Both the position numbers and the translations under genes were made by a program. A DNA stretch of 55,167 nt from Chlorobium chlorochromatii (GTDB lineage: Bacteria > Bacteroidota > Chlorobiia > Chlorobiales > Chlorobiaceae): assembly GCA_020721255.1 (NCBI GenBank), contig DYND01000009.1, positions 1 through 55,167 of the forward strand. Reading direction: 5' to 3'. The notes below the pieces were generated by a model. The model saw nothing but the letters and a program-made list of their open reading frames with translations. It searched no databases and was not told the DNA's origin. Positions 37,176-47,270 of this stretch are shown here, piece after piece; position 1 is the stretch's first letter, and the number at the start of each line of letters is the position of its first letter.

Positions 37176-40100
37176 CTAAACAGCCACTTGCGACTCTTGA
37201 TCGAGCTTTTGCAGCAATGCTATGTAACGTTCGATAATGTCTGCCGGTATGGTGTCGGCACCGAACGGATGGTTGAGCGTCAGCTTCATTTTCTTTTCGA
37301 TTTTGAAGCCCGGCTTATACTCCTTCATCCACGGCTCCTGGACACAAAAAAAGAGGTATTGCAGAAAATCGCGATTGGCGAAATGCTCACTGTTCTGATC
37401 GGGCAGAAAAATGGTGACGCTCTGTTGCTGCATATCGATTTTTTCGAGTCCAAGCGCTGTGCCAATCAGTTTTAATTTGGCAAGCAAAAGCAGATTTGTC
37501 ACCTCCTCCGGCATAACTCCAAAGCGGTCACGAAGTTCAAATGCAATTGCGTCAAGCTGCCCTGCCGAGGGCGCTTTCGATATTTTGTCGTAAAACGCAA
37601 AGCGCTCATGGATGGCGGTGAGATAGTGGTCGGGGATGAGCGCATCAAAAAAGAAAGTAATATCGCACGGCTTCTGTTTGAGAAAAACCTTGCTGCCTTC
37701 GTCAGAAAACATGTGGCTGAATTCGGTCGATTTCAGTTCGGCAACCGTCTCCTCAAGCATTTTCTGGTAAAGGTCAAAGCCAAGCTCGTGGATGTAGCCC
37801 GACTGCTCCGCGCCAAGCAGATTACCAGCACCACGAATATCGAGGTCACGCAAGGCGATGTTGAAGCCTGAGCCAAGCTCGGTAAAGCTCTCAATCACCG
37901 CCAACCGCTGCATTGCATCTTTTTTCAACGTCTTGAGTGGCGGCGTAATGAGATAGCAATAAGCTTTCCGCTCGCTGCGCCCAACTCTGCCACGTAACTG
38001 GTAGAGATCGGAAAGACCAAACATATCCGCACGATTGATAATGATGGTATTGGCGTTTGAAATATCAATGCCTGAGCCGATAATTGTCGTTGAAATGAGT
38101 ACATCGACCTCCTTCTGCATCACATCCATCATAATTTTTTCCAGCTCTTTGGCAGGCAATTGACCATGCGCATACACAATGCGAGCGGACGGCACCAGCT
38201 CACGGAGCGTTTTCAGCACATCCTCCAAACCCGAAATCCGATTGTGGAGAAAAAACACCTGCCCCTCGCGTTGGATTTCCCTCAGGATAGCCGATTGAAT
38301 CAGCGCTGAATCGTAGTCGGTGATGACAGTCTCAACAGGCTGGCGGTTTTTCGGTGCTGTTGAAACAATTGAGAGATCGCGTGCACCAAGCATCGAAAAT
38401 TGCAGTGTTCGGGGAATTGGCGTCGCCGACATGGTGAGCGTATCAACTCCGGAAAACTGTTCACGCAACTTCTCCTTAACCTCAACACCAAAATGCTGCT
38501 CCTCATCAATCACAAGCAAGCCAAGATCCTTGAATTGCACATCTTTTGAAACGAGACGATGAGTACCGATAACAATATCAATCTGCCCCAATGCAATTTT
38601 TTTGATCAGCTCCTGTTGCTCCTTGCGTGTCACAAAGCGGCTCAGCACAGCTATGGAGATGGGAAAATTCTCAAAACGTCTGGTAAATGATTCCGCATGT
38701 TGATGGGCAAGAATGGTGGTTGGCGTCAACACTGCAACCTGTTTTTTCGATTCCACCGCTTTGAATGCCGAGCGCATGGCAATTTCGGTCTTCCCGAACC
38801 CGGCATCACCACAGATCAAGCGATCCATAGGGTGCGGCTCCTGCATATCTTTTTTGACCTCATTTATCGCCTTGAGCTGATCAGGCGTTTCGTCAAAAAT
38901 AAACGATGCCTCAAATTCGCGCATAAAAATGGAATCGTGATCAAACGCAAAGCCGGGCTGCATTTTCCGTTGAGCATAAACCTTGATCAGGTTGATGGCA
39001 ATATCACGGATTTTTTTGCGGACTTTATCCTTTTTTGCTGCCCACTTCGAGCTCCCCAGCTTCGACAGCTTGGGTAGAGAACTTTCGGATGCGGTGTATT
39101 TCGAGAGCAGATTAATGTTCTGCACATTCACAAAAAGCTGATCACCACCCTCATACTCCACCAGCACCGACTCCTGCTCGGAGTTGCCAACGGTAATGGT
39201 TTCCAGCGATTTAAAAATACCGACACCGTAATCTTCATGCACCACATAATCACCCACGTTAAGCTTCTGGAGATCCTTGAGCGAAATACCGCGTATCTTC
39301 CTTTTACGATGCGCTTTATGAGCATGAAGCTTACCGAAAATGTCGGATTCCGTATAAAGATCAAGCTCACCAAAAATAAAGCCCGTATGAAGATTGAGTG
39401 GAATCCAGCTTGCATCAAACTGTTCGCTGGGCATTTCAGCGGCAAGAAAATCGGTCAACTCCGCAATTTCGCGGCGTGAGCTTGTAGCAAAAATCGGTTT
39501 CTGATGTTGAGCACGCTCTTGCTGCAAAAGCGTGGCAAGAATGCGGAAATTGGCATTCAGCTTTTTCTGTGCCACCGCGCCAAAGTCAATCACCGCCGTT
39601 GAAAGCGGCAAAATAGTGATGCTGCGAAAGCGCGATAATGCCGCTCGCAACGATTCGATTCCATCCAGTGCCTCAAACTCAGCTCTATCATCAATAATAA
39701 TGATTGTTGCCGGATCAAGATAATCGAGAATGGTGCTCTCCGCTGCACCGGCAAGAACCGTTGCGTCGATAAAACTTGCGGTTATAGAGGCACTTTGGAG
39801 AATTTTGCCCGACAACTGGCTGTTGATATCAAAGAGTCGCAACGAGGTCACCGTATCGCCAAAAAACTCAATTCGCAACGGGTCACGCGCACCAAAAGGA
39901 AAAACATCGATAATTGAGCCGCGAATGGAAAACTCTCCCTCATCCTCAACAAAATCGCGCTGCTCAAAATTGTTCTCACTCAAAAACTTGGTCAGCTTGC
40001 TGTAACCTGCATCCTGATCACTCTTCAGGCGAAAAATGCGGTGTTCAGCTTCCGACGGCTTGCAAAGTGGCAGCGGAAGATCATCAAAAAACGAGAGAAT

Positions 40101-40469
40101 TGCGGATTTTTTACCAGTGGCAAGCGTGCCAATAGAGAGCGATAATTCATCGGAAGTATTACAGATACTCTCTTTACCAAGCAGCACCTCAAGGTCATTA
40201 TCATAACGTTCAAAACTGTTCTGCCCGCACAACACCATCAGAGGAGCTTTCATATCGGCAAACAGCGCTGCCGCCACAATCGACGACAACGAACCCTGCA
40301 ATCCGGAGATATTGATGGGTGCAAAAGCTCCAGATTGCGGCAATGCCGTCGCAAGAGTTTTGACAAGTACAGAGTATGACGCTGAATGCTTAAGTGCATC
40401 AAAGAGAAAGGCAGAATTTCTTTTAGTGACGATTGCGCTTTGTAGGTCGGTATCGGATAACGTTTTCAT
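37176..40469 (-). CDS. mfd: Transcription-repair coupling factor
   Basis: About 1097 residues. UvrB-like N-terminal module, RNA-polymerase-interaction domain ([18 protein letters not shown] near 405), then a RecG-like translocase with Walker [10 protein letters not shown] near 553, DEEQHFGV and a TRG-type motif, and a C-terminal regulatory domain. It removes RNA polymerase stalled at lesions and recruits UvrA. The start MKTLSDTDL (40469) is preferred over 40487; neither has a clear Shine-Dalgarno site. Complete, no frameshift. Confidence 0.96.
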   Translation of the reverse strand: MKTLSDTDLQSAIVTKRNSAFLFDALKHSASYSVLVKTLATALPQSGAFAPINISGLQGSLSSIVAAALFADMKAPLMVLCGQNSFERYDNDLEVLLGKESICNTSDELSLSIGTLATGKKSAILSFFDDLPLPLCKPSEAEHRIFRLKSDQDAGYSKLTKFLSENNFEQRDFVEDEGEFSIRGSIIDVFPFGARDPLRIEFFGDTVTSLRLFDINSQLSGKILQSASITASFIDATVLAGAAESTILDYLDPATIIIIDDRAEFEALDGIESLRAALSRFRSITILPLSTAVIDFGAVAQKKLNANFRILATLLQQERAQHQKPIFATSSRREIAELTDFLAAEMPSEQFDASWIPLNLHTGFIFGELDLYTESDIFGKLHAHKAHRKRKIRGISLKDLQKLNVGDYVVHEDYGVGIFKSLETITVGNSEQESVLVEYEGGDQLFVNVQNINLLSKYTASESSLPKLSKLGSSKWAAKKDKVRKKIRDIAINLIKVYAQRKMQPGFAFDHDSIFMREFEASFIFDETPDQLKAINEVKKDMQEPHPMDRLICGDAGFGKTEIAMRSAFKAVESKKQVAVLTPTTILAHQHAESFTRRFENFPISIAVLSRFVTRKEQQELIKKIALGQIDIVIGTHRLVSKDVQFKDLGLLVIDEEQHFGVEVKEKLREQFSGVDTLTMSATPIPRTLQFSMLGARDLSIVSTAPKNRQPVETVITDYDSALIQSAILREIQREGQVFFLHNRISGLEDVLKTLRELVPSARIVYAHGQLPAKELEKIMMDVMQKEVDVLISTTIIGSGIDISNANTIIINRADMFGLSDLYQLRGRVGRSERKAYCYLITPPLKTLKKDAMQRLAVIESFTELGSGFNIALRDLDIRGAGNLLGAEQSGYIHELGFDLYQKMLEETVAELKSTEFSHMFSDEGSKVFLKQKPCDITFFFDALIPDHYLTAIHERFAFYDKISKAPSAGQLDAIAFELRDRFGVMPEEVTNLLLLAKLKLIGTALGLEKIDMQQQSVTIFLPDQNSEHFANRDFLQYLFFCVQEPWMKEYKPGFKIEKKMKLTLNHPFGADTIPADIIERYIALLQKLDQESQVAV

Positions 40470-40558
40470 TTGAAGCAGACAAACCATATAATATTTTATG
40501 TGTCATTTCGCCAGAAGGATAACCTCGAAACAACAGCATGCCGGGCATGTTCTTAAAT

Positions 40559-41530
40559 ATGGAAAAAATTCTTGAACTGAAAAACCTCCAAACCTACTAC
40601 TCTACCGAAAGTGGTATTGCCAAAGCGGTTGATGGTGTCAGTTTTTCTCTCGGACGGAACCAGACGCTGGGGATTGTCGGCGAATCGGGCTCTGGCAAAT
40701 CGGTGACGGCACTCTCGGTGATGCGCCTTGTACCCATGCCACCTGGATATTTTGCCGGTGGAGAAATTTTGTGGAAGGGCAATGATCTCCTGAAGCTCTC
40801 CGAAGAGCAAATGCGCCGCCTGCGCGGCAACGATATTGCCATGATTTTTCAGGAACCGATGAGTTCGCTCAATCCTGTTTTTACCTGTGGCAACCAGATT
40901 ATGGAACAAATTCTCCTTCATCAACGTATCAACCATGCTGAAGCAAAAGCGCGCTCAATCGAACTGCTGCACTTGGTGGGCATACCCAATCCTGCCGAAC
41001 GATTCTCCTCATATCCTCACGAGCTTTCAGGAGGAATGCGTCAGCGGGTGATGATTGCCATGGCGCTCTCCTGCAATCCAGCGCTGCTCATTGCCGACGA
41101 ACCAACCACCGCACTTGACGTTACCGTACAGGCGCAAATTCTCGATCTTATCGGTAAGCTGAAAGCCGATACCGGCATGAGCGTCATGCTCATCACCCAC
41201 GATTTTGGCGTTATTGCCGAGCTTTGCGAAGAGGTGCTGGTAATGTACGCATCGCGTGTAATCGAAAAGGGCGCGGTACAGCAGCTTTTCAACAATCCGC
41301 TCCACCCCTACACCAGAGGACTACTCAAGTCAATTCCTCGACTTGGCTCATCAACAAAAGAGCGCCTGCATGTTATCGAAGGCAACGTGCCCAGCGCAGT
41401 AAACCCGCCCGAAGGGTGCCGTTTTGCCAGCCGATGTACACTTGCTGATGACCACTGCCGCCAGGCACAACCACCGCTTGTTGCGCATGAACAAGGTCAT
41501 GAGGCGGCGTGCTGGAAGGTTGAAAAGTGA
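40559..41530 (+). CDS. Peptide-type ABC transporter ATP-binding protein (OppD/DppD family)
   Basis: About 323 residues from [10 protein letters not shown]. Walker A GESGSGKS (41-48), signature LSGGMRQR (about 156), Walker B LLIADEP (about 175) and the C-terminal oligopeptide-transporter extension with a possible Fe-S or zinc cysteine set ([16 protein letters not shown]). It would energise a peptide importer such as the one at 26-29 kb. It stands alone, divergent from mfd, with no OppF partner nearby. A start further upstream (40538) is open but less conserved. Confidence 0.9.
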   Translation: MEKILELKNLQTYYSTESGIAKAVDGVSFSLGRNQTLGIVGESGSGKSVTALSVMRLVPMPPGYFAGGEILWKGNDLLKLSEEQMRRLRGNDIAMIFQEPMSSLNPVFTCGNQIMEQILLHQRINHAEAKARSIELLHLVGIPNPAERFSSYPHELSGGMRQRVMIAMALSCNPALLIADEPTTALDVTVQAQILDLIGKLKADTGMSVMLITHDFGVIAELCEEVLVMYASRVIEKGAVQQLFNNPLHPYTRGLLKSIPRLGSSTKERLHVIEGNVPSAVNPPEGCRFASRCTLADDHCRQAQPPLVAHEQGHEAACWKVEK

Positions 41531-41833
41531 GAATATTGATACTTCACAAAAGGATAGCGTCTTGCCGCCTAACGATGAAAAAAATTTACAAAAAGCTTGG
41601 TTTTTTCATTTCTGCTATAAGCCTATATATCTCATAGAGATATTGACAACTTTCAGCATGAGCTTGTAATTGTTGTGTTATTAAATTTTAAGTTATTAAA
41701 AAATAGAGACTTAAAAATCATCAACAGAGTTATCCACAGATGTTGATAATGTTGACAACTTGTTGACAGCGTGTTGACGGGACGCAAAAAGCGCCCTCGC
41801 TTTTGTTCGCGGGGCGCATCGTAAATGATGGTG
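41531..41833. other. 303-bp intergenic region with DnaA-box-like cluster
   Basis: Non-coding stretch between convergent oppD-like and lpxC-fabZ genes. The part 41660-41715 is very AT-rich. It is followed by a consensus DnaA box TTATCCACA (41730-41738), an inverted one-mismatch box TGTTGATAA (41741-41749) and further TGTTGAC motifs starting at 41750, 41761 and 41772; TCATCAACA at 41718-41726 mirrors them. This resembles a replication-origin-type or DnaA-titration site. No dnaA gene or strand-bias switch is seen here, so origin function is only a possibility. Confidence 0.5.
41786..41817 (-). terminator. Intrinsic terminator of lpxC-fabZ
   Basis: On the minus strand a 9-bp stem GCGCCCCGC / GCG(A)GGGCGC with one bulged A is followed by UUUUU (41790-41786). 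Confidence 0.78.
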
Positions 41834-43237
41834 TTATTTGCCTTTTGGTACAACTGTTGCCATGAGGGAAGCCTCGCAGACCAGCTCACCACGAACGTAT
41901 GCTTTGCCGTCAAACTGGCACACATTTCGGCGGCGATTCGTCACAACAGCTTCAAGCACGAGCGTATCGCCCGGCAGCACCGGCTTGCGGAAACGAGCTT
42001 TATCAATCCCCATGAAATAGACCACACTTTCCTGGATATTATCATTGCCGTTGAGCATCATAATGCCGCCGGTTTGCGCCATCGCTTCGAGAATAAGCAC
42101 GCCCGGCATGATTGGGTTACCGGGAAAATGCCCCTGAAAGAATGGCTCGTTCATGGTAACATTTTTAATCGACACAATGCGCTCATCGAGCTTGAACTCT
42201 ACGATCTTGTCGATCAGCAGAAATGGATAGCGGTGCGGCAGAATTTTTTGAATGGCGTTAATGTCAAAAATCACGCCAGCTTTTTTATCGTGCTGATATT
42301 GGCGGGCAAGTTTATTGCGATCAGCATATTTTTTTAGCTGCTTCACAAATTCAACATTTGACGCATGACCTGGACGTGCCGCAAGCACCTGTGCCTTTAA
42401 CGGCATACCGAGCAGCGCCATATCGCCAAGCAGATCGAGCAGTTTATGGCGTGCGGGTTCATTGGGGAAACGCAAATCGCGGTTGTTGAGAATCCCATTT
42501 TCTCCGAGGCTGAGGTGCTGACGATCAACAGAGAGCTTATCGGCAAGATTGTCAAGCTCCTCTGCCTGCATTGTTTTGTCAATAATCACCAATGCATTAT
42601 CCATTGCCCCTCCCTTGATCAACCCTTGATTGGCAAGTCCTTCAACTTCGCTGAGGAAGCAGAAGGTACGGCATGATGAAAACTCTTTGACAAACTCCTT
42701 ATCCAAATCAAAGAGACCAGAATGCTGCGAACCAAGCGCGGGATTTTTGTAATCGACCATCACCGTCACGCGGAAACTGTCGAGTGGTAACGCCACAATA
42801 TCAACGCTGTTAACCGAATCGTGATATTCAATGGTTTCATCAATAACAAGATAATTTTTTGGCTCATCCTGCTCTTGAAAACCAGCCTCAAGCAACACTT
42901 CAACAAACGAGAAAGAGCTCCCATCCATTACCGGTGGCTCTGGCCCGCTCATCTCAAGTCGGCAGTTATCAATCTGGAGACCATAGAGCGCGGCAAGCAC
43001 ATGCTCCGTAGTATGTACTTTAACGCCATTAACGGCAATGGTTGTGCCGCGCAGAACCTCAACCACGTTGTCGATCAACGCGGGTATTTCCGGGCAGTTT
43101 TCAATATCTGTACGCACAAAGCGGTAACCATAATTGACTGGTGCAGGCTTAAAACTGATGGTACATTTTTCGCCTGTATGAAGACCGATGCCAGAGAGCG
43201 TAACCTCTTTTTTAATTGAACGCTGATGAATGAGCAT
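41834..43237 (-). CDS. lpxC-fabZ: Bifunctional UDP-3-O-acyl-N-acetylglucosamine deacetylase / 3-hydroxyacyl-ACP dehydratase
   Basis: 467 residues, a natural fusion. LpxC (about 1-310) shows the zinc-binding HTTEH (75-79), LSGIGLHTGEK at the start and a further HKLLDLLGDMALLG segment near 265. FabZ (about 325-467) has LPHRYPFLLID and GHFPGNPIMPGVLILEAMAQ with the catalytic His and Glu. The first half commits to lipid A synthesis; the second dehydrates 3-hydroxyacyl-ACP in fatty-acid elongation. The fusion is standard in Bacteroidota/Chlorobiota. The start MLIHQRSIKKEVTLSG (43237) is preferred to the open extension to 43339. Confidence 0.96.
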   Translation of the reverse strand: MLIHQRSIKKEVTLSGIGLHTGEKCTISFKPAPVNYGYRFVRTDIENCPEIPALIDNVVEVLRGTTIAVNGVKVHTTEHVLAALYGLQIDNCRLEMSGPEPPVMDGSSFSFVEVLLEAGFQEQDEPKNYLVIDETIEYHDSVNSVDIVALPLDSFRVTVMVDYKNPALGSQHSGLFDLDKEFVKEFSSCRTFCFLSEVEGLANQGLIKGGAMDNALVIIDKTMQAEELDNLADKLSVDRQHLSLGENGILNNRDLRFPNEPARHKLLDLLGDMALLGMPLKAQVLAARPGHASNVEFVKQLKKYADRNKLARQYQHDKKAGVIFDINAIQKILPHRYPFLLIDKIVEFKLDERIVSIKNVTMNEPFFQGHFPGNPIMPGVLILEAMAQTGGIMMLNGNDNIQESVVYFMGIDKARFRKPVLPGDTLVLEAVVTNRRRNVCQFDGKAYVRGELVCEASLMATVVPKGK

Positions 43238-43380
43238 AGTGTAATCGTTGCTCCTGTGCGGATGCACCGCAAGCAGGAAATGAAGGCAAAGTAAAGAGTT
43301 GTGAATGTTTGTTGTTTGTTCAAGATACAAAAGAAGCATCTCCCTTCAAATCAAGCGAAAAAACCTCTTTACACTCGAAT

Positions 43381-44184
43381 TTACGTTCGAAAATGGCGTA
43401 ACGTTTTTTCAAGCAGAAGTGGATGGGTAACACTGCTGCCGGCAAGAATGCTCTGAGTATTGAAAACATTGTGCTCACCGGCAAAGTTTGTGACAATGCC
43501 GCCCGCTTCGCGCACAAGAAGCACGCCAGCGGAGAAATCCCACGGACAGAGTTTGTATTCCCAGAAACCATCAAAGCGTCCACAAGCGGTATAGGCAAGA
43601 TCGATAGCTGCTGAACCGGCGCGCCGAATGCCCGCAGAGTCGTGCATCACATCCTTCAGCATTCCAATGGTCGATTCGAGATAATCGTCATACTCTTTAA
43701 AAGGAAGTCCTGTTGCCATAAGGAAACTCTCCTTGTCGATTCGGCTGGTAATGCTGATTTTTTTATCGTTAAGATAAGCTCCTTTACCCCGTTCTGCAGT
43801 AAAAAGCTCATCAAGAATGGGTTGATACACAACGCCTGTCAGCAATTCGTTCTTACCATCTTTCAGGGCAATGCTGATGGAAAAAACGGAAAAGGAGTGG
43901 ATGAAGTTCAGCGTGCCATCAAGCGGATCAACAATCCATGTGCGGCCAGACGTGCCAGCCATAACCGTACCCTCTTCGCAAAGCATACTGTCGTCAGGAA
44001 AACTCTCAGCGATAATCGTGCTGATTGCCGCTTCGCAAGCTTTGTCCACAACCGTTACAAAATCCTTGAACTCCTTGGCACGAATGTCGGGCTGAGAGAG
44101 TTCGCCAAATTTTTCACGAGTAATTGCACCCGCCGCCTGTGCTGCACGAATAGCCGTTTGCAACTCACTGCTTTTGTGTTCCAT
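43381..44184 (-). CDS. suhB: Inositol-1-monophosphatase family phosphatase (SuhB type)
   Basis: 267 residues. The metal-binding motifs are CEEG (Glu70-Glu71), DPLDGT (Asp86, Asp89) and WDFSAGVLLVREAGG near the C-terminus. It hydrolyses inositol-1-phosphate or related sugar phosphates with Mg2+; the E. coli homologue SuhB also assists rRNA transcription. It lies about 140 bases upstream of lpxC-fabZ on the same strand. Confidence 0.92.
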   Translation of the reverse strand: MEHKSSELQTAIRAAQAAGAITREKFGELSQPDIRAKEFKDFVTVVDKACEAAISTIIAESFPDDSMLCEEGTVMAGTSGRTWIVDPLDGTLNFIHSFSVFSISIALKDGKNELLTGVVYQPILDELFTAERGKGAYLNDKKISITSRIDKESFLMATGLPFKEYDDYLESTIGMLKDVMHDSAGIRRAGSAAIDLAYTACGRFDGFWEYKLCPWDFSAGVLLVREAGGIVTNFAGEHNVFNTQSILAGSSVTHPLLLEKTLRHFRT

Positions 44185-44513
44185 GTGGTATGAAATTGTT
44201 TGATTCTATTGAATGGCGGGCAATATAGCATTTTTGGGAAGGATGCCGACCTTACGTTTTGTGACTTAGCAACCGCAGCTTGCTATTTGCTTGATTAAAA
44301 ATTTGGATGTTATTCGATTTGCAGCCTCGGATAAAACAGTTATGTTGATCGTAAAGTATCATTTCGATATTTTAAGTCGATGCAATAAATTTTTTATCGC
44401 ATCAGGACGTTATACCTTTCATAAGCAACAACGGCATCGGGAAAACGGCGTAAACGCTATTACTCAATAATGCTGTACGAACTTGTTAACCCACCCTGAA
44501 ATCGAAGCCTGTT
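44185..44513. other. 329-bp intergenic region without recognisable gene
   Basis: Lies between divergent suhB (-) and tspO (+). AT-rich, no clear hairpin, repeat, RNA gene or regulatory motif seen beyond the requirement for two promoters. Confidence 0.6.
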
Positions 44514-45002
44514 ATGATGAAAATTTCACTTCCAAACCTTGCGCTTTGCATCGGCTTATGCTTTGTCTTTGCCTATGCAGGCAGTACCTTTACGCCTGTA
44601 CCGGGTTCAGACTGGTACTACTCCGTTCTGAAAAGACCTTCTTGGAATCCGCCTGACTGGCTTTTTCCCCCAGTATGGACGATTTTGTTTTTAATGATGG
44701 GCGCATCGCTTGCGCTGATTGTTGAGCAGTGGGGTGAAAAAAAGAAGATTCAAGGTGCGTTGGTAATTTTTGGAATACAGCTTCTTCTCAATCTTGGCTG
44801 GTCTGCATCATTTTTCGGAATGCACGCACCGCTACTCGCTCTGGCGGTGATTGCGCTCCTCTGGCTGGCAATTGTGGTAACTATTGTGCAATTCAGAGCC
44901 ATATCGCCACTTGCGGCCTATCTGCTGATTCCATACCTCCTCTGGGTAAGCTTTGCGTCATATCTCAACTTCGTGATCTGCCAGCTCAACTGGATAGCTT
45001 AA
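44514..45002 (+). CDS. tspO: TspO/MBR family membrane protein
   Basis: 162 residues with five membrane helices and the tryptophan/proline-rich signature WNPPDWLFPPVWTILF (about 43-58). TspO proteins bind tetrapyrroles such as protoporphyrin IX and are linked to tetrapyrrole regulation in phototrophs, which fits a pigment-rich host. Start at the first or second Met (44517). It is ended by a strong hairpin. Confidence 0.93.
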   Translation: MMKISLPNLALCIGLCFVFAYAGSTFTPVPGSDWYYSVLKRPSWNPPDWLFPPVWTILFLMMGASLALIVEQWGEKKKIQGALVIFGIQLLLNLGWSASFFGMHAPLLALAVIALLWLAIVVTIVQFRAISPLAAYLLIPYLLWVSFASYLNFVICQLNWIA

Positions 45003-45031
45003 GAGAATTTAACTTCAGCATAATGGTGTAA

Positions 45032-45067
45032 AAGCGAAAAGCGCAGTAAAAACTGCGCTTTTCGCTT
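45032..45067. terminator. Bidirectional hairpin between tspO and acs
   Basis: A 15-bp perfect stem AAGCGAAAAGCGCAG / CTGCGCTTTTCGCTT with a 6-base loop separates the two convergent genes. Confidence 0.85.
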
Positions 45068-45094
45068 AAACGGATGTTGATCAATAATCGAGGC

Positions 45095-47080
45095 TTAGTC
45101 GCTCTCCTGATCGCGAAGATTCTCAAGTACACCGAAATCCTCAAGCGTGGTAATATCGCCCTTGATTTCGTTGCTTGTGGCAAGTTCACGAAGCAGACGA
45201 CGCATAATTTTACCGCTCCGTGTTTTTGGTAATCCTTTTGCAGCCCATCTGATTTCATCTGGTTTAGCAATTGGACCAATCTCTTTGGCAACATGGTTAC
45301 GCAGTGCTTCGCGCAGGGTCATATCACCAACATACTCATCTTTCAGCGTGACGAAGGCGACAAGTGCGTTGCCCTTCAGATCGTCGGGACGGCTGACAAC
45401 GGCAGCTTCAGCAACAGCTTCGTGCGATACGAGTGCGCTTTCAACCTCGCTTGTGCCAAGACGGTGACCTGAAACGTTAACCACATCATCAACACGTCCC
45501 ATAATCCAGATATAGCCGTCTTCATCTTTGCGGGCGCCATCGCCAGTAAAGTACATATCATTGAAATCAGACCAGTACGTTTTTTCATAGCGTTCGTTAT
45601 CGCCATAAATGGTACGGAGCATCGATGGCCATGGCTTTTTAATAACAAGATAACCACCTTCATTTGGTCCGCATGGCGTTCCATCTTTATGAACAACATC
45701 CACCATAATACCAGGCAATGGGCGTGTTGCGGTACCAGGTTTTGTTGGAGTCGCACCGGGCAGCGGAGAAACCATAATACCACCCGTTTCGGTTTGCCAC
45801 CACGTATCCACAATAGGGCATCTCTCCTGACCCACAACCTTATGGTACCACATCCAGACATCGGGATTGATAGGCTCGCCAACGCTGCCAAGCAGACGGA
45901 GCGAATTGAGATTGTGCTTTGTAACCCATTCGTTTCCGGCACGGATAAAGGCGCGGATTGCGGTTGGTGCCGTATACAGAATAGTGACTTTGTGACGGTT
46001 GATGATATCCCAGAAGCGATCCCACTGCGGATAGTTTGGAGCGCCTTCGTACATCAGCATCGTCGCGCCATTGAGCAGCGGTCCATACGCCATATAGCTG
46101 TGTCCGGTAATCCAGCCAACATCGGCTGTACACCAGTAAATATCCTCATCCTTGATATCAAAAACATACTTGAAAGAGCTGGCAGCATGAACCATATAAC
46201 CTGCTGTCGTGTGGAGAATACCTTTTGGTTTTCCAGTTGAACCGCTGGTGTAAAGCACAAAAAGTGGATGCTCTGACTCGACCTCAACGGGCTCACATTC
46301 ATCAGCAGCAAGACCCATCAAGTCATGCCACCAGTGGTCCATACCATCGTGCATGTGAACCTCATCACCAGTAACCTTCAATACAATGACACTGCGTACC
46401 GAAGGAGTGTTGACAATTGCTTCATCCACAATTGTTTTCAAATTGATAGAACCTCCACGACGTCTTGTACCATCTGCACAAATCACCATTTTTGCGCGGG
46501 AATCATTGACGCGCTCAGAAATAGCATGAGCTGAGAATCCTGCAAAAATAACATTATGAACAGCACCAACACGAGCACAGGCAAGTACGGCAATCACGAG
46601 TTCAGGAACCATACCCATGTAAATACCAACCCTGTCTCCTGGCTTGATACCAGCAATTTTCAGAACGTTAGCGAACTTGCTTACCTGACGGTGCAGTTCA
46701 CCATACGTTAAAACCCGCTGCGATCCCTCTTCACCTTCCCAGATAATAGCTGCTTTATTTTTTCTCCAACTGTTGACATGAACATCAAGGGCATTGTAAC
46801 AGATATTCGTTTTACCACCATTAAACCACTTTGCGTACGGGGAGTTCCATTCGAGTACGCTATCCCACTTTTTAAACCAGTGAAACTGCTCCGCAATGCC
46901 TGCCCAGTAACCCTCTGGATCGGCCGCTGCCGCCGCGTAAAGCTTTTCATACTCCTCCATCGAAGAAATATGAGCATTTTTTGAAAACTCCGCCGGAGGT
47001 GGAAATTTTCGCTTTTCAGACATCATAGAGCTGATCGATGCCTCTTTCGGAGCGTTTGGTGTTGATTCGTCTGTAGCCAT
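45095..47080 (-). CDS. acs: Acetyl-CoA synthetase (AMP-forming)
   Basis: About 661 residues. Adenylate-forming motifs: [11 protein letters not shown] near 278, [28 protein letters not shown] and the C-terminal catalytic lysine in [11 protein letters not shown] near 621, which is often regulated by acetylation. It activates acetate to acetyl-CoA, letting the phototroph assimilate acetate together with reverse TCA carbon. Start [13 protein letters not shown] (47080) chosen; MVSMATDE (47089) is equally open. Monocistronic. Confidence 0.96.
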   Translation of the reverse strand: MATDESTPNAPKEASISSMMSEKRKFPPPAEFSKNAHISSMEEYEKLYAAAAADPEGYWAGIAEQFHWFKKWDSVLEWNSPYAKWFNGGKTNICYNALDVHVNSWRKNKAAIIWEGEEGSQRVLTYGELHRQVSKFANVLKIAGIKPGDRVGIYMGMVPELVIAVLACARVGAVHNVIFAGFSAHAISERVNDSRAKMVICADGTRRRGGSINLKTIVDEAIVNTPSVRSVIVLKVTGDEVHMHDGMDHWWHDLMGLAADECEPVEVESEHPLFVLYTSGSTGKPKGILHTTAGYMVHAASSFKYVFDIKDEDIYWCTADVGWITGHSYMAYGPLLNGATMLMYEGAPNYPQWDRFWDIINRHKVTILYTAPTAIRAFIRAGNEWVTKHNLNSLRLLGSVGEPINPDVWMWYHKVVGQERCPIVDTWWQTETGGIMVSPLPGATPTKPGTATRPLPGIMVDVVHKDGTPCGPNEGGYLVIKKPWPSMLRTIYGDNERYEKTYWSDFNDMYFTGDGARKDEDGYIWIMGRVDDVVNVSGHRLGTSEVESALVSHEAVAEAAVVSRPDDLKGNALVAFVTLKDEYVGDMTLREALRNHVAKEIGPIAKPDEIRWAAKGLPKTRSGKIMRRLLRELATSNEIKGDITTLEDFGVLENLRDQESD

Positions 47081-47270
47081 TGATACCATAAATTTTATGT
47101 GTTGAGAAAAAAATATTAACCCCATCACAGTTATGCGGTGAACATGTAAAATAAGCGGTTGCTTTTGACATTAAAAGCACGATACCGACTTTAACCCTCT
47201 CTTTTTTATTTTTAGTGTTAGAAAAATATTCATTGCGATTTTTTTTCAAATTTTATCAATTCTCTTACAA

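Noticed and set aside
41834..43237. lpxC-fabZ fusion as a sequencing or assembly artefact
   Set aside because: Continuous reading frame with both active sites intact; this fusion is the normal state in Bacteroidota and Chlorobiota.
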